Source: Paraburkholderia ribeironis
Lineage (GTDB): Bacteria > Pseudomonadota > Gammaproteobacteria > Burkholderiales > Burkholderiaceae
Reading direction: 5' to 3'
Length of the DNA stretch: 64,000 bases
Assembly (NCBI RefSeq): GCF_900019265.1
Contig: NZ_CYGX02000025.1
Coordinates: forward strand, 132,796 to 196,795
A program made the position numbers and the translations under genes. A model generated the notes under the pieces. The model had not been told where the DNA came from, made no database searches, and saw only the letters and a program-made list of their open reading frames with translations. The first letter of the stretch is position 1. Every line of letters starts with the position of its first letter. This document shows, in pieces, positions 45,723 to 55,060 of the stretch.

Positions 45723-46223
45723 CTAGCGCGGCGCCGCTTGCGGTTGGACTTGCGGTTGAGTTTGCGCTTCAAGCTGCGTCAGCCACGCGAGCGCTTCGCC
45801 ACGGCTCGTGCCGCACATTTCCATCTGCGGTTGCAGACCCGAGCAGCACGCCGGCCGCTGCGGCTGGCCGAAGATCGCGCAGCGCAGATCGTCGCCGAGT
45901 TGCACACAGCGCACGCCAGCGGGCTTGCCGTGCGGCATGCCAGGAATCGGGCTCGAAATCGACGGCGCGATACAACACGCGCCGCAATCGGGGCGGCAAG
46001 CATGCCCCGCAACATGAAACGGGGATTCGCGCTCCACCGCGCTTGACGGCGCGCTTTTCGGCGCGCTTTGGAACACGCTTCGGGGCGCGCTTTCGGACAC
46101 GCTTCGGGGCATGCTTTCGGACACGCTTTGAGGCACGCTTTGAAACACATCACTCACGACATTCTTCCTGATCTCAGAAACAGGCGACGCATTGCCAGAC
46201 CCGCATTGTGCCATTGCATTCAT
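45723..46223 (-). CDS. YkgJ family cysteine cluster protein with repeat N-terminus
   Basis: A 166-residue protein. Residues ~72-145 are a YkgJ-type zinc/iron-binding cluster: [36 protein letters not shown] with ordered cysteines, and [13 protein letters not shown]. The segment before it (residues 29-64) is a 4-residue repeat of Ser-Val/Ala/Met-Pro/Ser-Glu/Arg/Gln type, encoded by a 12-bp DNA repeat at 46032-46139. The C-terminus is Gln/Pro-rich. Function of the family is unclear. The start is ATG 46223; no Shine-Dalgarno is seen, so a later start is possible. Confidence 0.75.
   Translation of the reverse strand: MNAMAQCGSGNASPVSEIRKNVVSDVFQSVPQSVSESMPRSVSESAPRSVFQSAPKSAPSSAVERESPFHVAGHACRPDCGACCIAPSISSPIPGMPHGKPAGVRCVQLGDDLRCAIFGQPQRPACCSGLQPQMEMCGTSRGEALAWLTQLEAQTQPQVQPQAAPR
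46032..46139 (-). repeat. 12-bp coding repeat in YkgJ-type gene
   Basis: Nine degenerate 12-bp units (core GCTTTCGGACAC / GCTTCGGGGCGC on the plus strand) encode a Ser-x-x-x protein repeat. The units keep the reading frame since 12 is divisible by 3. Confidence 0.75.
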
Positions 46224-46377
46224 GCGACCTTTTTACGCAATCCGGCCGACGATCGCTCACTTAAACTCGTTGGCACCGAAAGGCCCCGCTGAAGAGGCAT
46301 CCGCGCTGTTCGATCCTGGCTGGCGAACTCCGCCGGCGGTGGCCTCTGCCACGGCGGCCAACCGACTCGAGCCCCTG

Positions 46378-47763
46378 ATGACCCTCGCCGACACGCTATT
46401 TCGCCCCGACCTGCTCGCCAAATACAGCGCAAACGGTCCACGGTATACGTCCTATCCGACCGCGCTGCAGTTCCACGACACGTTCGACCCCGCCCACTAT
46501 GCACGCGCCGCCGGCGACCCCGGCGCGGCCGCGACCGACCTCTCGCTGTACTTCCACATTCCGTTTTGCGACACCGTGTGCTTCTACTGCGGCTGCAACA
46601 AGGTCATCACGAAAAACCGCGCGCATGCACGGCCGTACCTCGATCGGCTGAAGCGGGAAATCGCGTTGCAGGCAGCGTGTTTCGACACGCGGCGTCCGGT
46701 GTCGCAACTGCATTGGGGCGGCGGCACGCCCACTTTTCTGTCGCACGGCGAAATGGCCGAACTGATGGCGGCCACGCGCGAGCACTTCACGTTGCTACCC
46801 GACGCCCAAGCCGAATGTTCGATCGAGGTCGATCCGCGCGAAGCATCGCCCGACACCATCGCGCATCTGCGCGCACTCGGCTTCAACCGGTTGAGCCTCG
46901 GCGTGCAGGACTTCGATCCGATCGTGCAACAAGCGATCAACCGCATACAGCCGCTCGAGATGACCGCCTCGGTAATGCAGGCAGCGCGCGACAACGACTT
47001 TCATTCGATCGGCGTCGATCTGATTTACGGCCTGCCGCATCAAACGGTCGACAGCTTCAGCCGCACTCTCGACCTGATGCTCGACCTCGCGCCCGATCGA
47101 CTGTCGGTATTCGCCTATGCGCACATGCCGCAGCTCTTCAAGATGCAACGTCAGATGGACCCGGCCACGCTGCCGTCGCCGGCAGAGCGGCTCGCGCTGC
47201 TGCAACGGGTGGTCGAACGCCTGACGGACGCGGGCTATGTCTATATCGGCATGGATCACTTCGCACTACCAACCGATGAACTCGCCCGCGCGCAAGCGCA
47301 GCGCACTTTGCATCGCAATTTCCAGGGCTACAGCACACGCGCGGAATGCGATCTGATCGGCTTCGGCGCATCGTCGATTGGCAAGGTCGGCGACGTGTAC
47401 GCGCAGAACGCGAAGGACCTGCCCGCCTATGCGGCGGCGATCGACGCGAGCCAACTCGCGATCATACGCGGCGTACGGCTCAGCGCCGACGACCGTCTGC
47501 GGCGCGACGTGATTACGCAGTTGATGTGCAATCTGACATTGCGCTTCGATGAATTCGAAGCCGCTTACGGCATTCGCTTCGCCGATACGTTCGAGCCGGA
47601 GCTGGAGCGTTTGCGCGGCTTCGAGCGCGACGGACTGGTATCGATCGACGCCGGCCGACTCGACGTGCAGATGGCCGGACGCATGCTGGTGCGTAACATC
47701 GCGATGGTATTTGATCGCTACCTCGGCCAGCAGACACTCGAACGGTTTTCCCGCACGGTTTGA
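46378..47763 (+). CDS. hemN: oxygen-independent coproporphyrinogen III oxidase
   Basis: A 461-residue radical SAM enzyme that decarboxylates coproporphyrinogen III under low oxygen. The iron-sulphur motif is FHIPFCDTVCFYCGCNKV, with the fourth HemN Cys; then QLHWGGGTPTFLSHGE, SIEVDPRE, RLSLGVQDFDP, VDLIYGLPHQT and MDHFALP follow. The frame extends 62 codons upstream, but ATG 46378 gives the usual N-terminus (ending before RYTSYPTA). No FNR-type site was noticed in front of it. Confidence 0.93.
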   Translation: MTLADTLFRPDLLAKYSANGPRYTSYPTALQFHDTFDPAHYARAAGDPGAAATDLSLYFHIPFCDTVCFYCGCNKVITKNRAHARPYLDRLKREIALQAACFDTRRPVSQLHWGGGTPTFLSHGEMAELMAATREHFTLLPDAQAECSIEVDPREASPDTIAHLRALGFNRLSLGVQDFDPIVQQAINRIQPLEMTASVMQAARDNDFHSIGVDLIYGLPHQTVDSFSRTLDLMLDLAPDRLSVFAYAHMPQLFKMQRQMDPATLPSPAERLALLQRVVERLTDAGYVYIGMDHFALPTDELARAQAQRTLHRNFQGYSTRAECDLIGFGASSIGKVGDVYAQNAKDLPAYAAAIDASQLAIIRGVRLSADDRLRRDVITQLMCNLTLRFDEFEAAYGIRFADTFEPELERLRGFERDGLVSIDAGRLDVQMAGRMLVRNIAMVFDRYLGQQTLERFSRTV

Positions 47764-47792
47764 CGGCGTCGCGGCGGCCCGAAGCAAGCGGC

Positions 47793-47821
47793 TTGCCGGT
47801 CGCCGGATTTTCGGCCATAAT
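47793..47821 (+). promoter_or_regulatory. promoter of tRNA-Leu
   Basis: TTGCCG (47793-47798) and CATAAT (47816-47821) are 17 bases apart, upstream of the tRNA-Leu gene. Confidence 0.65.
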
Positions 47822-47869
47822 CTCCGTCTCCGCCGCGCGCCATGTTCTGACGCGTGCGCTGTAAGACCT

Positions 47870-47954
47870 GCCCAGGTGGTGAAATTGGTAGACGCAGGGG
47901 ACTCAAAATCCCCCGCCGCAAGGCGTGCCGGTTCGATTCCGGCCCTGGGCACCA
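47870..47954 (+). tRNA. tRNA-Leu (anticodon CAA)
   Basis: An 85-base class-II tRNA with encoded CCA: acceptor GCCCAGG/CCTGGGC, anticodon loop CTCAAAA reading CAA, a long variable arm, T-loop TTCGATT. Confidence 0.95.
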
Positions 47955-47985
47955 ACAGTTGTTCCGGCAAGAGCCGCGGCATTCC

Positions 47986-48022
47986 AAAAACCCCGTAAGA
48001 TCACGGTCTTACGGGGTTTTTT
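47986..48022 (+). terminator. terminator of tRNA-Leu
   Basis: CCCCGTAAGA (47991-48000) pairs with TCTTACGGGG (48007-48016) around TCACGG; A's precede it and six T's follow. Confidence 0.92.
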
Positions 48023-48280
48023 ATGCTTCGGCGATCCGGATTGACCGGTCGACAGCCGGTCGTATCGGGCGGTATTTATGGTGGTATCTGCCTCGTTTCT
48101 GGGCTTCTCCGACAGGAGATACTCCGCACTCCTCGATAGAGGAAACACGTTTGTATGTCATGTCCGGGAGAGCCCAACCGCGACGCAACTTCCGAAAGCT
48201 TACGGCAGCCGAATATCACTCTGCAAAAGGTATCGTCCTCAATATCGTCGTGTCGGCGACGTTCGAACAAGGACTGGCAG

Positions 48281-48523
48281 ATGAAATCTGGACTCGTAGC
48301 GCTCACCCTGAGCGCATGGGCACTCAGCATCTCTCTGACGGCGCACGCGCAAGCGAATTCCGGCGATGCGGCCAATCGACCGCCTCCGCCATGTCAAGAT
48401 CATCCGCCCGGCCCACCTCCCTCAAACTCGGACCGTCCTCCCGGACCGCCTCCGCACGACCACGACGACAAGGGACCGCCAAACTGGCCACCGCCCGATT
48501 GTGGCCGGCCGCCGCCTAACTGA
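48281..48523 (+). CDS. small secreted Pro/Asp-rich protein
   Basis: An 80-residue protein. Residues 1-23 are a signal peptide cut after AHA (MKSGLVALTLSAWALSISLT...). The mature part is nearly all Pro, Asp, His, Gly and Asn: PPPPCQDHPPGPPPSNSD, PPGPPPHDHDDKGPP, WPPPDCGRPPPN, with two Cys. It is predicted to be periplasmic or secreted, and the His/Asp content suggests metal binding (inference). AAGGA precedes ATG 48281. No family is recognised. The 258 bases to its left, after the tRNA-Leu terminator, hold no gene. Confidence 0.7.
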   Translation: MKSGLVALTLSAWALSISLTAHAQANSGDAANRPPPPCQDHPPGPPPSNSDRPPGPPPHDHDDKGPPNWPPPDCGRPPPN

Positions 48524-48602
48524 GTGAAGCACGACGCTGACTACGCCATGGAACAGCAGACGCGGCCGACCCAAACGGGTCGAATAGACCACATACGTGC
48601 CC

Positions 48603-49988
48603 TTACTGCCCCACCACTCGCGCACCCTGATGCAACACCGCGCGCCGGCGCTTGAGCGCGTAACCGCCCCACATCACCAGCAGCCATACCGGCACGAGCC
48701 ACACTGAAACCGACAGACCGGGCGTCAGCGCGAGAATCACAAGGATCAGCGCCATGAACGCGAGGCAGATCCAGTTGCTCACCGGGAACCAGAACGATCT
48801 GAACACGAGCGTCTCGCCCGCGGCCACCATCGCCTTGCGCGACTTCAGGTGCGTCAGGCTGATGAGCGCCCAGTTCAGCACCAGGGCCGCGACCACCAAT
48901 GCCATCAGCAGGCCGAGCGCTTCGGCCGGAATCAGGTAGTTGATGATCACGCAGGTGAACGTGGCGAGCGCCGACAAACCGATCGCCATATAGGGCACAC
49001 CGCGCCGGTCGACCCTCATCAGGGCGCGCGGCGCATTGCCCTGCTCCGCGAGGCCGTAGAGCATGCGGCTATTCGCATACACGCCGCTGTTGTACACCGA
49101 CAGCGCCGCCGTCAGCACCACTACGTTGAGGACGTTCGCGGTCAGCGTAGAACCGATTTGCGAGAAGATCATCACGAATGGACTGCCACCCGCGGCCACT
49201 TCGTTCCACGGATACAACGACAGCAACACCGCCAGCGAGCAGATGTAGAAAATCAGAATCCGGTAGATCACCTGGTTCACGGCCTTCGGAATGCTCTTCT
49301 GCGGCTCGGCGGCCTCAGCCGCCGTAATGCCGATCAGCTCCAGCCCGCCGAACGAGAACATGATCACCGCGAGCATCATGAAGAGCCCATGAAACCCGTG
49401 CGGGAAAAAGCCGCCATGACTCCACAGGTTGGTAATCGACGCTTGCGGGCCGCCGTGACCGCTGATCAGCAGAAAGCCGCCGAACACGATCATCCCGATC
49501 ACCGCCGCCACCTTGATGATCGCAAACCAGAACTCGGTTTCGCCGTATGCCTTGACGTTGGCCAGATTGATCGCGTTGATGCCGGCGAAGCACACCAGCG
49601 CCGACACCCACGTCGGCACGCCCGGCCACCAGTAATGCACATAGGTGCCGACCGCGGTCAGCTCGGCCATGCTAACGAGCACGTACAGCACCCAGTAATT
49701 CCAGCCGGACAGAAAGCCGGGAAAGTCGCCCCAGTACTTGTACGCGAAATGGCTGAACGAGCCGGCGACCGGCTCCTGCGCAACCATTTCGCCCAGCTGT
49801 CGCATGATCATGAAAGCGATGATGCCGCCGATCGCGTAGCCAAGAATCATCGACGGCCCCGCCGCCTGCAACACGCTGGCGGAGCCGAGAAACAGGCCGG
49901 TGCCGATCGCGCCGCCCAGCGCGATCAACTGGATGTGGCGATTCTTGAGCCCGCGCTTCAGGCCGTCTTGCTGTTGTGCACTATTCAA
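48603..49988 (-). CDS. amino-acid permease, APC family (AroP/PheP/ProY group)
   Basis: A 461-residue, 12-helix symporter of amino acids. GLKNRHIQLIALGGAIGTGL and FLGSASVLQ form helix 1, SFSHFAYKYWG follows the second gate, and ITAAEAAEPQKSIPKAVN is the conserved loop. The open frame starts at TTG 50081 with no ATG; a TTG at 49988 with GGGG ahead gives MNSAQQQDGLKRGLKN..., the usual AroP/PheP start, and is chosen with caution (GTG 50018 is another option). Substrate specificity cannot be read from sequence. Confidence 0.85.
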   Translation of the reverse strand: MNSAQQQDGLKRGLKNRHIQLIALGGAIGTGLFLGSASVLQAAGPSMILGYAIGGIIAFMIMRQLGEMVAQEPVAGSFSHFAYKYWGDFPGFLSGWNYWVLYVLVSMAELTAVGTYVHYWWPGVPTWVSALVCFAGINAINLANVKAYGETEFWFAIIKVAAVIGMIVFGGFLLISGHGGPQASITNLWSHGGFFPHGFHGLFMMLAVIMFSFGGLELIGITAAEAAEPQKSIPKAVNQVIYRILIFYICSLAVLLSLYPWNEVAAGGSPFVMIFSQIGSTLTANVLNVVVLTAALSVYNSGVYANSRMLYGLAEQGNAPRALMRVDRRGVPYMAIGLSALATFTCVIINYLIPAEALGLLMALVVAALVLNWALISLTHLKSRKAMVAAGETLVFRSFWFPVSNWICLAFMALILVILALTPGLSVSVWLVPVWLLVMWGGYALKRRRAVLHQGARVVGQ

Positions 49989-50200
49989 CTTGCGCCCCAG
50001 TGTATGGTTTTCGATCACCCGGTCGGACTTATGGCCCGGCCCGGCAAAACTTTGTATTTTACCCCGACCGATATTACCCAAATACTGGGATAGACCCGCG
50101 TTGGTTCTGCGCCGTACTTAACGGCGCGGATAAAGATTGTCACTCGCGTGGGGCTTCGGTATGTTCCCTTAGTCGAGTTTTCTGCCTGCGGAGATTCAAC

Positions 50201-51124
50201 ATGTCGCCCAAACGTCTGCTTTGCGCTTGTGCTTTGTATCTCTGTTTCGCTGGGGTCGCCGCCTTCGCGCAAACCGCCGCCCCCACGACGGCGCCGGCCA
50301 ACGAGCCTGGCAGCGCGGCCACTTCATCCGAAGCGCCCGCCACCGCACCCACCGCACCCGCGGGGCCAACCTCCACATCCGCCGCACCCGGCAAAGCAGC
50401 CGGACCCGCCGCCGCGCCGATGACCGGACCGGTGCGCAACGTCGTGCTGGTCCACGGCGCTTTCGTCGACGGGTCGAGCTGGAACGGCGTGGTCGCGAAA
50501 TTGCAGCAGAAGGGTTATCACGTGAGTTCGGTGCAGAACCCGCTGACGTCGCTCGCCGACGATGTCGCCGCAACCCGCCGCGTGCTCGCGCGCCAGGACG
50601 GTCCGACCATCCTGGTGGGCCACTCGTGGGGCGGCGTCGTGATCACTGAAGTCGGCGCGAACGAGCCGAACGTCGCGGGCCTCGTGTATGTCGCCGCGAT
50701 CGCGCCCGAGCTGCGCGAATCGGCGATGGACCTGCTCAAGCGCGCCCCGCCGATGCCCGCGGGCCAGGCCATGATCACGGACCCGAGCGGCTTCCTGTGG
50801 CTGGACCGCTCGCGCTATCACACCGACTTCGCCGCGGATGTGCCCGAGAACGTGACGCGCGTGCTCGCCACCGCGCAAGTGCCGATCGCCTCGAAGGCGT
50901 TCAGCGAAACGGTCAGCCAGGTCGGGTGGAAAGACAAGCCGTCATGGTACGTGCTGACGACGAAAGACCGCGCGGTGTCGCCGGACGTGCAGAAATTCAT
51001 GGCCGACCGGATGGGCGCGAAAGTCGTGCCGATGGCGTCGAGCCACCTCGCACCGGTATCGCATGCGGCCGCGATCGCCGACGTGATCGACCACGCGGCG
51101 CGCGAACTGAGCCGGCAGCAGTAA
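50201..51124 (+). CDS. secreted alpha/beta hydrolase
   Basis: A 307-residue protein. Residues 1-23 form a signal peptide; residues 24-72 are an Ala/Pro/Thr linker; then the hydrolase core VVLVHGAFVDGSSWNGV, nucleophile elbow GHSWGG (Ser), an Asp in TTKDRAVSP and a His in SSHLAPVSH. It resembles haloperoxidase/esterase-type family members. GGAG precedes ATG 50201, and it is divergent from the permease. Substrate is unknown. Confidence 0.87.
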   Translation: MSPKRLLCACALYLCFAGVAAFAQTAAPTTAPANEPGSAATSSEAPATAPTAPAGPTSTSAAPGKAAGPAAAPMTGPVRNVVLVHGAFVDGSSWNGVVAKLQQKGYHVSSVQNPLTSLADDVAATRRVLARQDGPTILVGHSWGGVVITEVGANEPNVAGLVYVAAIAPELRESAMDLLKRAPPMPAGQAMITDPSGFLWLDRSRYHTDFAADVPENVTRVLATAQVPIASKAFSETVSQVGWKDKPSWYVLTTKDRAVSPDVQKFMADRMGAKVVPMASSHLAPVSHAAAIADVIDHAARELSRQQ

Positions 51125-51188
51125 GCGGGTCGTACCAAGACGCGAGTGTCAAAGGACCCAGTGCGTATCGCCGGTCGCCTTTGCGCGG

Positions 51189-52022
51189 CTAGCGCAGCAT
51201 GAACGACATCGCCGACAGGCAGTTGAGCATCCGCACCGCATGTTCCGCCGACGCCGCGCGAAAACGCAACGTGACCGCATCGACGCGCGTAAGCGTCGGC
51301 CACTGACAGAACAGATCGGCGAGCGCGCTGGTTTGCACGCGCAGTTCGCAATCGACCGGCTTCGCATCGGTGCGCGTCGCGTGCGGCGCATGTCCTGCAG
51401 CGAGGTGCTGCTGGACCACCTCGCACGCGGCGCTCGCGATTGCTTCGCGCACGCTGGCTGGCGCTTGTGTAACGCCGCTCGCATGCCCCGTCGCGCTCTT
51501 GGTGACGACAAACCGCGCGTGCGGAAAGCGCGGCGCGGTTTCCTCGGCGAACCCGTCGTCGCCGGATAAAAGCGCGACACGTGCGCCATATTCTTCGGCC
51601 AGCGCGCCATACACGCCTGCCTCGCCGAGTTCGACGCCGTTGAATGCAACCCGCGCGAACGCAAAGCTGTTGATCGTGTGCGCAAGGATGCCGCGCGTTT
51701 GCGACATCGCGTGATAGCCGATCATGAAGACCAGCGCCGCGCCGTATTCGAGCCCGGCCATCATGCCGAGCGTGCGTGGTTTGCCGAGCACGATCTGCGC
51801 GCGTGCATCGAGCAGGTCGGGCAGCAGGTTTCGAAAGCCGCCGTGCGAGTCGTTGACCCACACGTGCGTGGCGCCGCCGGCAAACGCACCTTCGATTGCG
51901 GCGTTGGCTTCGAGCGTCATCCAGCGGCGCGCGGCTTCGTATTCGCCGTTGCCGGGACGCGTTTGCTCGGGATGAAACACACCAGCGACGCCTTCGATGT
52001 CGGCGGAAACAAGGACTTTCAT
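51189..52022 (-). CDS. dppA: M55 family D-aminopeptidase DppA
   Basis: A 277-residue zinc peptidase. The opening [15 protein letters not shown] (zinc ligands Asp8, Glu10), THVWVNDSHGGFRNLLPD, VFMIGYHAMS with a His, and VELGEAGVYGALAEEYG match DppA, which releases D-amino acids such as D-Ala. The long open frame to 52601 is not the gene. Its ATG overlaps the stop of dmpA by one base (TGATG), so translation is coupled, last in the operon. Confidence 0.9.
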   Translation of the reverse strand: MKVLVSADIEGVAGVFHPEQTRPGNGEYEAARRWMTLEANAAIEGAFAGGATHVWVNDSHGGFRNLLPDLLDARAQIVLGKPRTLGMMAGLEYGAALVFMIGYHAMSQTRGILAHTINSFAFARVAFNGVELGEAGVYGALAEEYGARVALLSGDDGFAEETAPRFPHARFVVTKSATGHASGVTQAPASVREAIASAACEVVQQHLAAGHAPHATRTDAKPVDCELRVQTSALADLFCQWPTLTRVDAVTLRFRAASAEHAVRMLNCLSAMSFMLR

Positions 52023-53116
52023 CAGGCAGAGGGTCTCAGTAATTGTGCAAGGTCGGGCGCGCAGTCGTGCAGCGACAGACGCCGATGACCGTCGCGCCCG
52101 GTCACGGACACCGCGCTCCACAACGCATCGATGATCGCCTGCTCGACGCTGTCCGCGCATGCGCGAAACAGCGGATCGAGGCGCTCGTCGGCGAGTAGCG
52201 GCGGCAACGTGATGAAGTCGGCGCCGTGCGGCACCGTATAGGCCGTTGAGAACGCCAGCGCGATATCGCCGCTGCCGTGGCCGTACACCGAGCCGGTTCG
52301 TGCCAGACCGGCGGCTGCGCGCAACGACAGACGCTTGAGCTGACGCGCGTCGAGTGGCGCATCGGTGGCGACGATCATGATGATCGAGCCCTGCTCGGGT
52401 TTTGTGCTCGTGCTCTCGGTTGCAGCCGCCGCCGAGGTAGCCGCGCGTTCGGCCAGCACGCGACCGAGCGGGATGCCGTCGATGGTCAGCATCGGCAGGC
52501 GCCCGAAGTTGGCCAGCACCAGCGCGCCGACGGTGTAATCGCGGCCGGCCACGCCGACCACGCGCGACGCGTTGCCGATGCCGCCCTTCAGATCGAAGCA
52601 CGACATGCCCCGCCCCGCGCCGACCGATCCGCTCGCGACGTGCGTGCTGGCGCTGTCGTGCGCGTGGTGGAAATGCTGTTCGGTGACGGCCAGCGCCTGG
52701 ATATCGTTCAGGTAGCCGTCATTGCATTCGAACACCAGCGGATTGACCGTCGACCACTCGCGCCCGATTTGCGGATTCGCGCGGATCGCCGCGCGAATCC
52801 GCGCCTGCGCGATCGCGGCGACACCGAACGTATTGGTCAACGCGATCGGCGTTTCCAGCGTGCCGAGTTCGTCGAGCTGCACGAGCCCGATGCTTTTGCC
52901 GAACCCATTGATCACCGACGCGCCCGCCGGCACCTTGTCGATAAACGGATCGCCACGATGCGCACGGATCACGGTCACGCCCGTTTGCAACTCGCCTCGA
53001 GCGAGCGTGCAATGTCCCACCGTCACGCCGCTGACGTCGGCGATCGTGCCGAGCGGGCCAGCCGGCAATGCGCCGATATGCGGAGCATGCAGGCCGGGAT
53101 GATCGGGCGCGCTCAT
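52022..53116 (-). CDS. P1 family L-aminopeptidase/D-esterase (DmpA-like)
   Basis: A 364-residue N-terminal-nucleophile peptidase. Autoprocessing is predicted at Gly243-Ser244 in [14 protein letters not shown], releasing the catalytic Ser of the beta chain. [34 protein letters not shown] and [20 protein letters not shown] are family segments. The family removes N-terminal residues from short peptides and D-amino-acid esters. It overlaps the permease gene by 4 bases and dppA by 1. Confidence 0.9.
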   Translation of the reverse strand: MSAPDHPGLHAPHIGALPAGPLGTIADVSGVTVGHCTLARGELQTGVTVIRAHRGDPFIDKVPAGASVINGFGKSIGLVQLDELGTLETPIALTNTFGVAAIAQARIRAAIRANPQIGREWSTVNPLVFECNDGYLNDIQALAVTEQHFHHAHDSASTHVASGSVGAGRGMSCFDLKGGIGNASRVVGVAGRDYTVGALVLANFGRLPMLTIDGIPLGRVLAERAATSAAAATESTSTKPEQGSIIMIVATDAPLDARQLKRLSLRAAAGLARTGSVYGHGSGDIALAFSTAYTVPHGADFITLPPLLADERLDPLFRACADSVEQAIIDALWSAVSVTGRDGHRRLSLHDCAPDLAQLLRPSA

Positions 53117-54018
53117 GGCCGGTCGAGCTTCGGATCGAGCGCGTCACGCAAGCCGTCGCCGAGCAGGTTGAACGCCAGCACGGTCAGGAAGATCGCGAGA
53201 CTCGGGAACAGCGCGATATGCGGCGCAGTGACCATGTCGGCACGCGCTTCGTTGAGCATTGCGCCCCACTCGGGAGTCGGCGCTTGTGCGCCGAGACCGA
53301 GGAACGACAGACTCGCCGCGGTGATGATCGACGTGCCGATGCGCATCGTGAGGTACACCACCACCGACGAGATCGTCCCCGGCAGAATGTGACGCACGAT
53401 AATGGTCCAGTCCGACGCGCCGATGCTGCGCGCCGCTTCGATATACGTGAGGTGCTTGAGCATCAGCGTATTGCCGCGCACCAGCCGCGCGAACGCGGGA
53501 ATGCTGAAGATCGCCACTGCGACGATCACGTTGATCATGCCGTTGCCGAGAATCGCCACTACGCCGATCGCGAGCAGAATGCCGGGGAAAGCGAACAGCA
53601 CGTCGGCCACGCGCATCGTGATGCGATCCCACCAGCCTTCGTAGTAACCGGCCAGTAGTCCGAACAATGTGCCGATCACCGCGCCGATCGCAACGGACAG
53701 AAGACCCGCTTCGAGCGAAACGCGCGAGCCGGCCAGAATGCGGCTGAAAATATCGCGGCCCAGCGAATCGACGCCGAACCAGTGCGCGGCCGACGGCCCC
53801 GCGTTCAACGCGTCGTAGTCGAAGAAATTCTCCGGGTCGTACGGCACGATATGCGGCGCGACGATCGCGACCGCAATCAACAGCAGCACGAAAACGCCGG
53901 CGGCGAGCGCCACGTGCTGCTTGCGGAATTTGCGCCAGAACTCGCTCCACGGGGTGCGGATCGCACGTTCGGCGGGAGCGGCCTGGGCGGCATTCGGCTC
54001 GGTGGCGGTCGTGCTCAT
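53113..54018 (-). CDS. gsiD: peptide ABC transporter permease (DppC/GsiD type)
   Basis: A 301-residue inner-membrane permease. [22 protein letters not shown] is the diagnostic DppC/OppC/GsiD motif and [20 protein letters not shown] is the EAA loop touching the ATPase. It pairs with the upstream permease; the spacing is 7 bases. The gsi name is by operon resemblance; dpp is equally possible. Confidence 0.88.
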   Translation of the reverse strand: MSTTATEPNAAQAAPAERAIRTPWSEFWRKFRKQHVALAAGVFVLLLIAVAIVAPHIVPYDPENFFDYDALNAGPSAAHWFGVDSLGRDIFSRILAGSRVSLEAGLLSVAIGAVIGTLFGLLAGYYEGWWDRITMRVADVLFAFPGILLAIGVVAILGNGMINVIVAVAIFSIPAFARLVRGNTLMLKHLTYIEAARSIGASDWTIIVRHILPGTISSVVVYLTMRIGTSIITAASLSFLGLGAQAPTPEWGAMLNEARADMVTAPHIALFPSLAIFLTVLAFNLLGDGLRDALDPKLDRP

Positions 54019-54025
54019 GCGGGCC

Positions 54026-54946
54026 TCACTTGAAACGGATGGTCGGGTTGATCACGGCGTACAGCACGTCCACGACCAGGTTGATGATGATGAATTCGAG
54101 CGAGAACAACAGCACTTCGGCCTGAATCACCGGGAAGTCGCGCATCGACACGGCATCCACCAGCAGGCGCCCGAGGCCAGGCCAGTTGAACACCACTTCG
54201 ACCACGATCGAGCCGCCCAGCAGAAAGCCGAATTGCAGGCCCATCATGGTGACGACGGGGATCAGCGCGTTGCGCAGGCAGTGCCTGACGATCACGAGCC
54301 GCTCGGGCACGCCCTTGGCGCGAGCGGTGCGCACGAAGTCCTCGTGCATCACTTCGACGAACGAGGCCCGCGTGAAGCGCGCCATCACCGCCGCGACGGC
54401 CGCGCCGAGCGTGAGCGACGGCAGCACGTAGCTCTGCCACGAACCGTCGCCGACGACCGGCAGCCAGCCGAGCTTCACCGAGAAAATTTCCATCAGCAGC
54501 ATGCCGAGCGCGAACGCGGGAAACGAAATACCCGACACCGCGAGCGTCATGCCGAGCCGGTCGGGCCAACGATTGCGCCAGACCGCCGAGACGATCCCGA
54601 GCGCCATGCCGATCACGACCGCCCATGCCATGCTCGCGACCGTGAGCAGCAGCGTCGGCATGAAGCGCTCGGCGATTTCCTGGCTGACCGGCCGCTTGCT
54701 GCGCGTCGAGATGCCGAAGTCGCCGTGCGCGATCCGCCAGAAGAAGTTGACGAACTGCTGCGGCATCGGCCGGTCGAGGCCGAGATCGGCGCGCACCAGC
54801 GCGACCGTGGTCTCGTCCGCTTCGGGACCGGCGGCGAGGCGCGCGGGATCGCCCGGCAACAGATGCACGAACAGAAACACCAGCAGGGCGACGATGAAGA
54901 GCGTCGGCAGCAGGCCAAAGAGACGTTTGACGAGGAAGTTCAGCAT
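54026..54946 (-). CDS. gsiC: peptide ABC transporter permease (DppB/GsiC type)
   Basis: A 306-residue permease. [20 protein letters not shown] opens the first helix; [11 protein letters not shown] and [20 protein letters not shown] (EAA loop) fit DppB/GsiC. ATG 54946 is used; the frame begins at TTG 54955. It sits between the substrate-binding gene (114 bases away) and gsiD. Confidence 0.88.
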   Translation of the reverse strand: MLNFLVKRLFGLLPTLFIVALLVFLFVHLLPGDPARLAAGPEADETTVALVRADLGLDRPMPQQFVNFFWRIAHGDFGISTRSKRPVSQEIAERFMPTLLLTVASMAWAVVIGMALGIVSAVWRNRWPDRLGMTLAVSGISFPAFALGMLLMEIFSVKLGWLPVVGDGSWQSYVLPSLTLGAAVAAVMARFTRASFVEVMHEDFVRTARAKGVPERLVIVRHCLRNALIPVVTMMGLQFGFLLGGSIVVEVVFNWPGLGRLLVDAVSMRDFPVIQAEVLLFSLEFIIINLVVDVLYAVINPTIRFK

Positions 54947-55060
54947 GGAACCCAATCCGGCAATGAGGCGGGCAATGAAGAATCGCGGGCAGCGGTGTCG
55001 ACACCGTGCAGTCCGGCGTGCTGCTGGAACAACAACACGCCGGCTCGCACGTTCGACACG

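Noticed and set aside
44754..46046. 430-codon plus-strand frame containing PCKALTP-type repeats
   Set aside because: It runs opposite the DUF1439 lipoprotein gene and through the tandem arrays; the repeats come from the DNA array and not from a real protein.
46224..46377. FNR/Anr site ahead of hemN
   Set aside because: Expected for an anaerobic enzyme, but no TTGAT-N4-ATCAA-like dyad was found.
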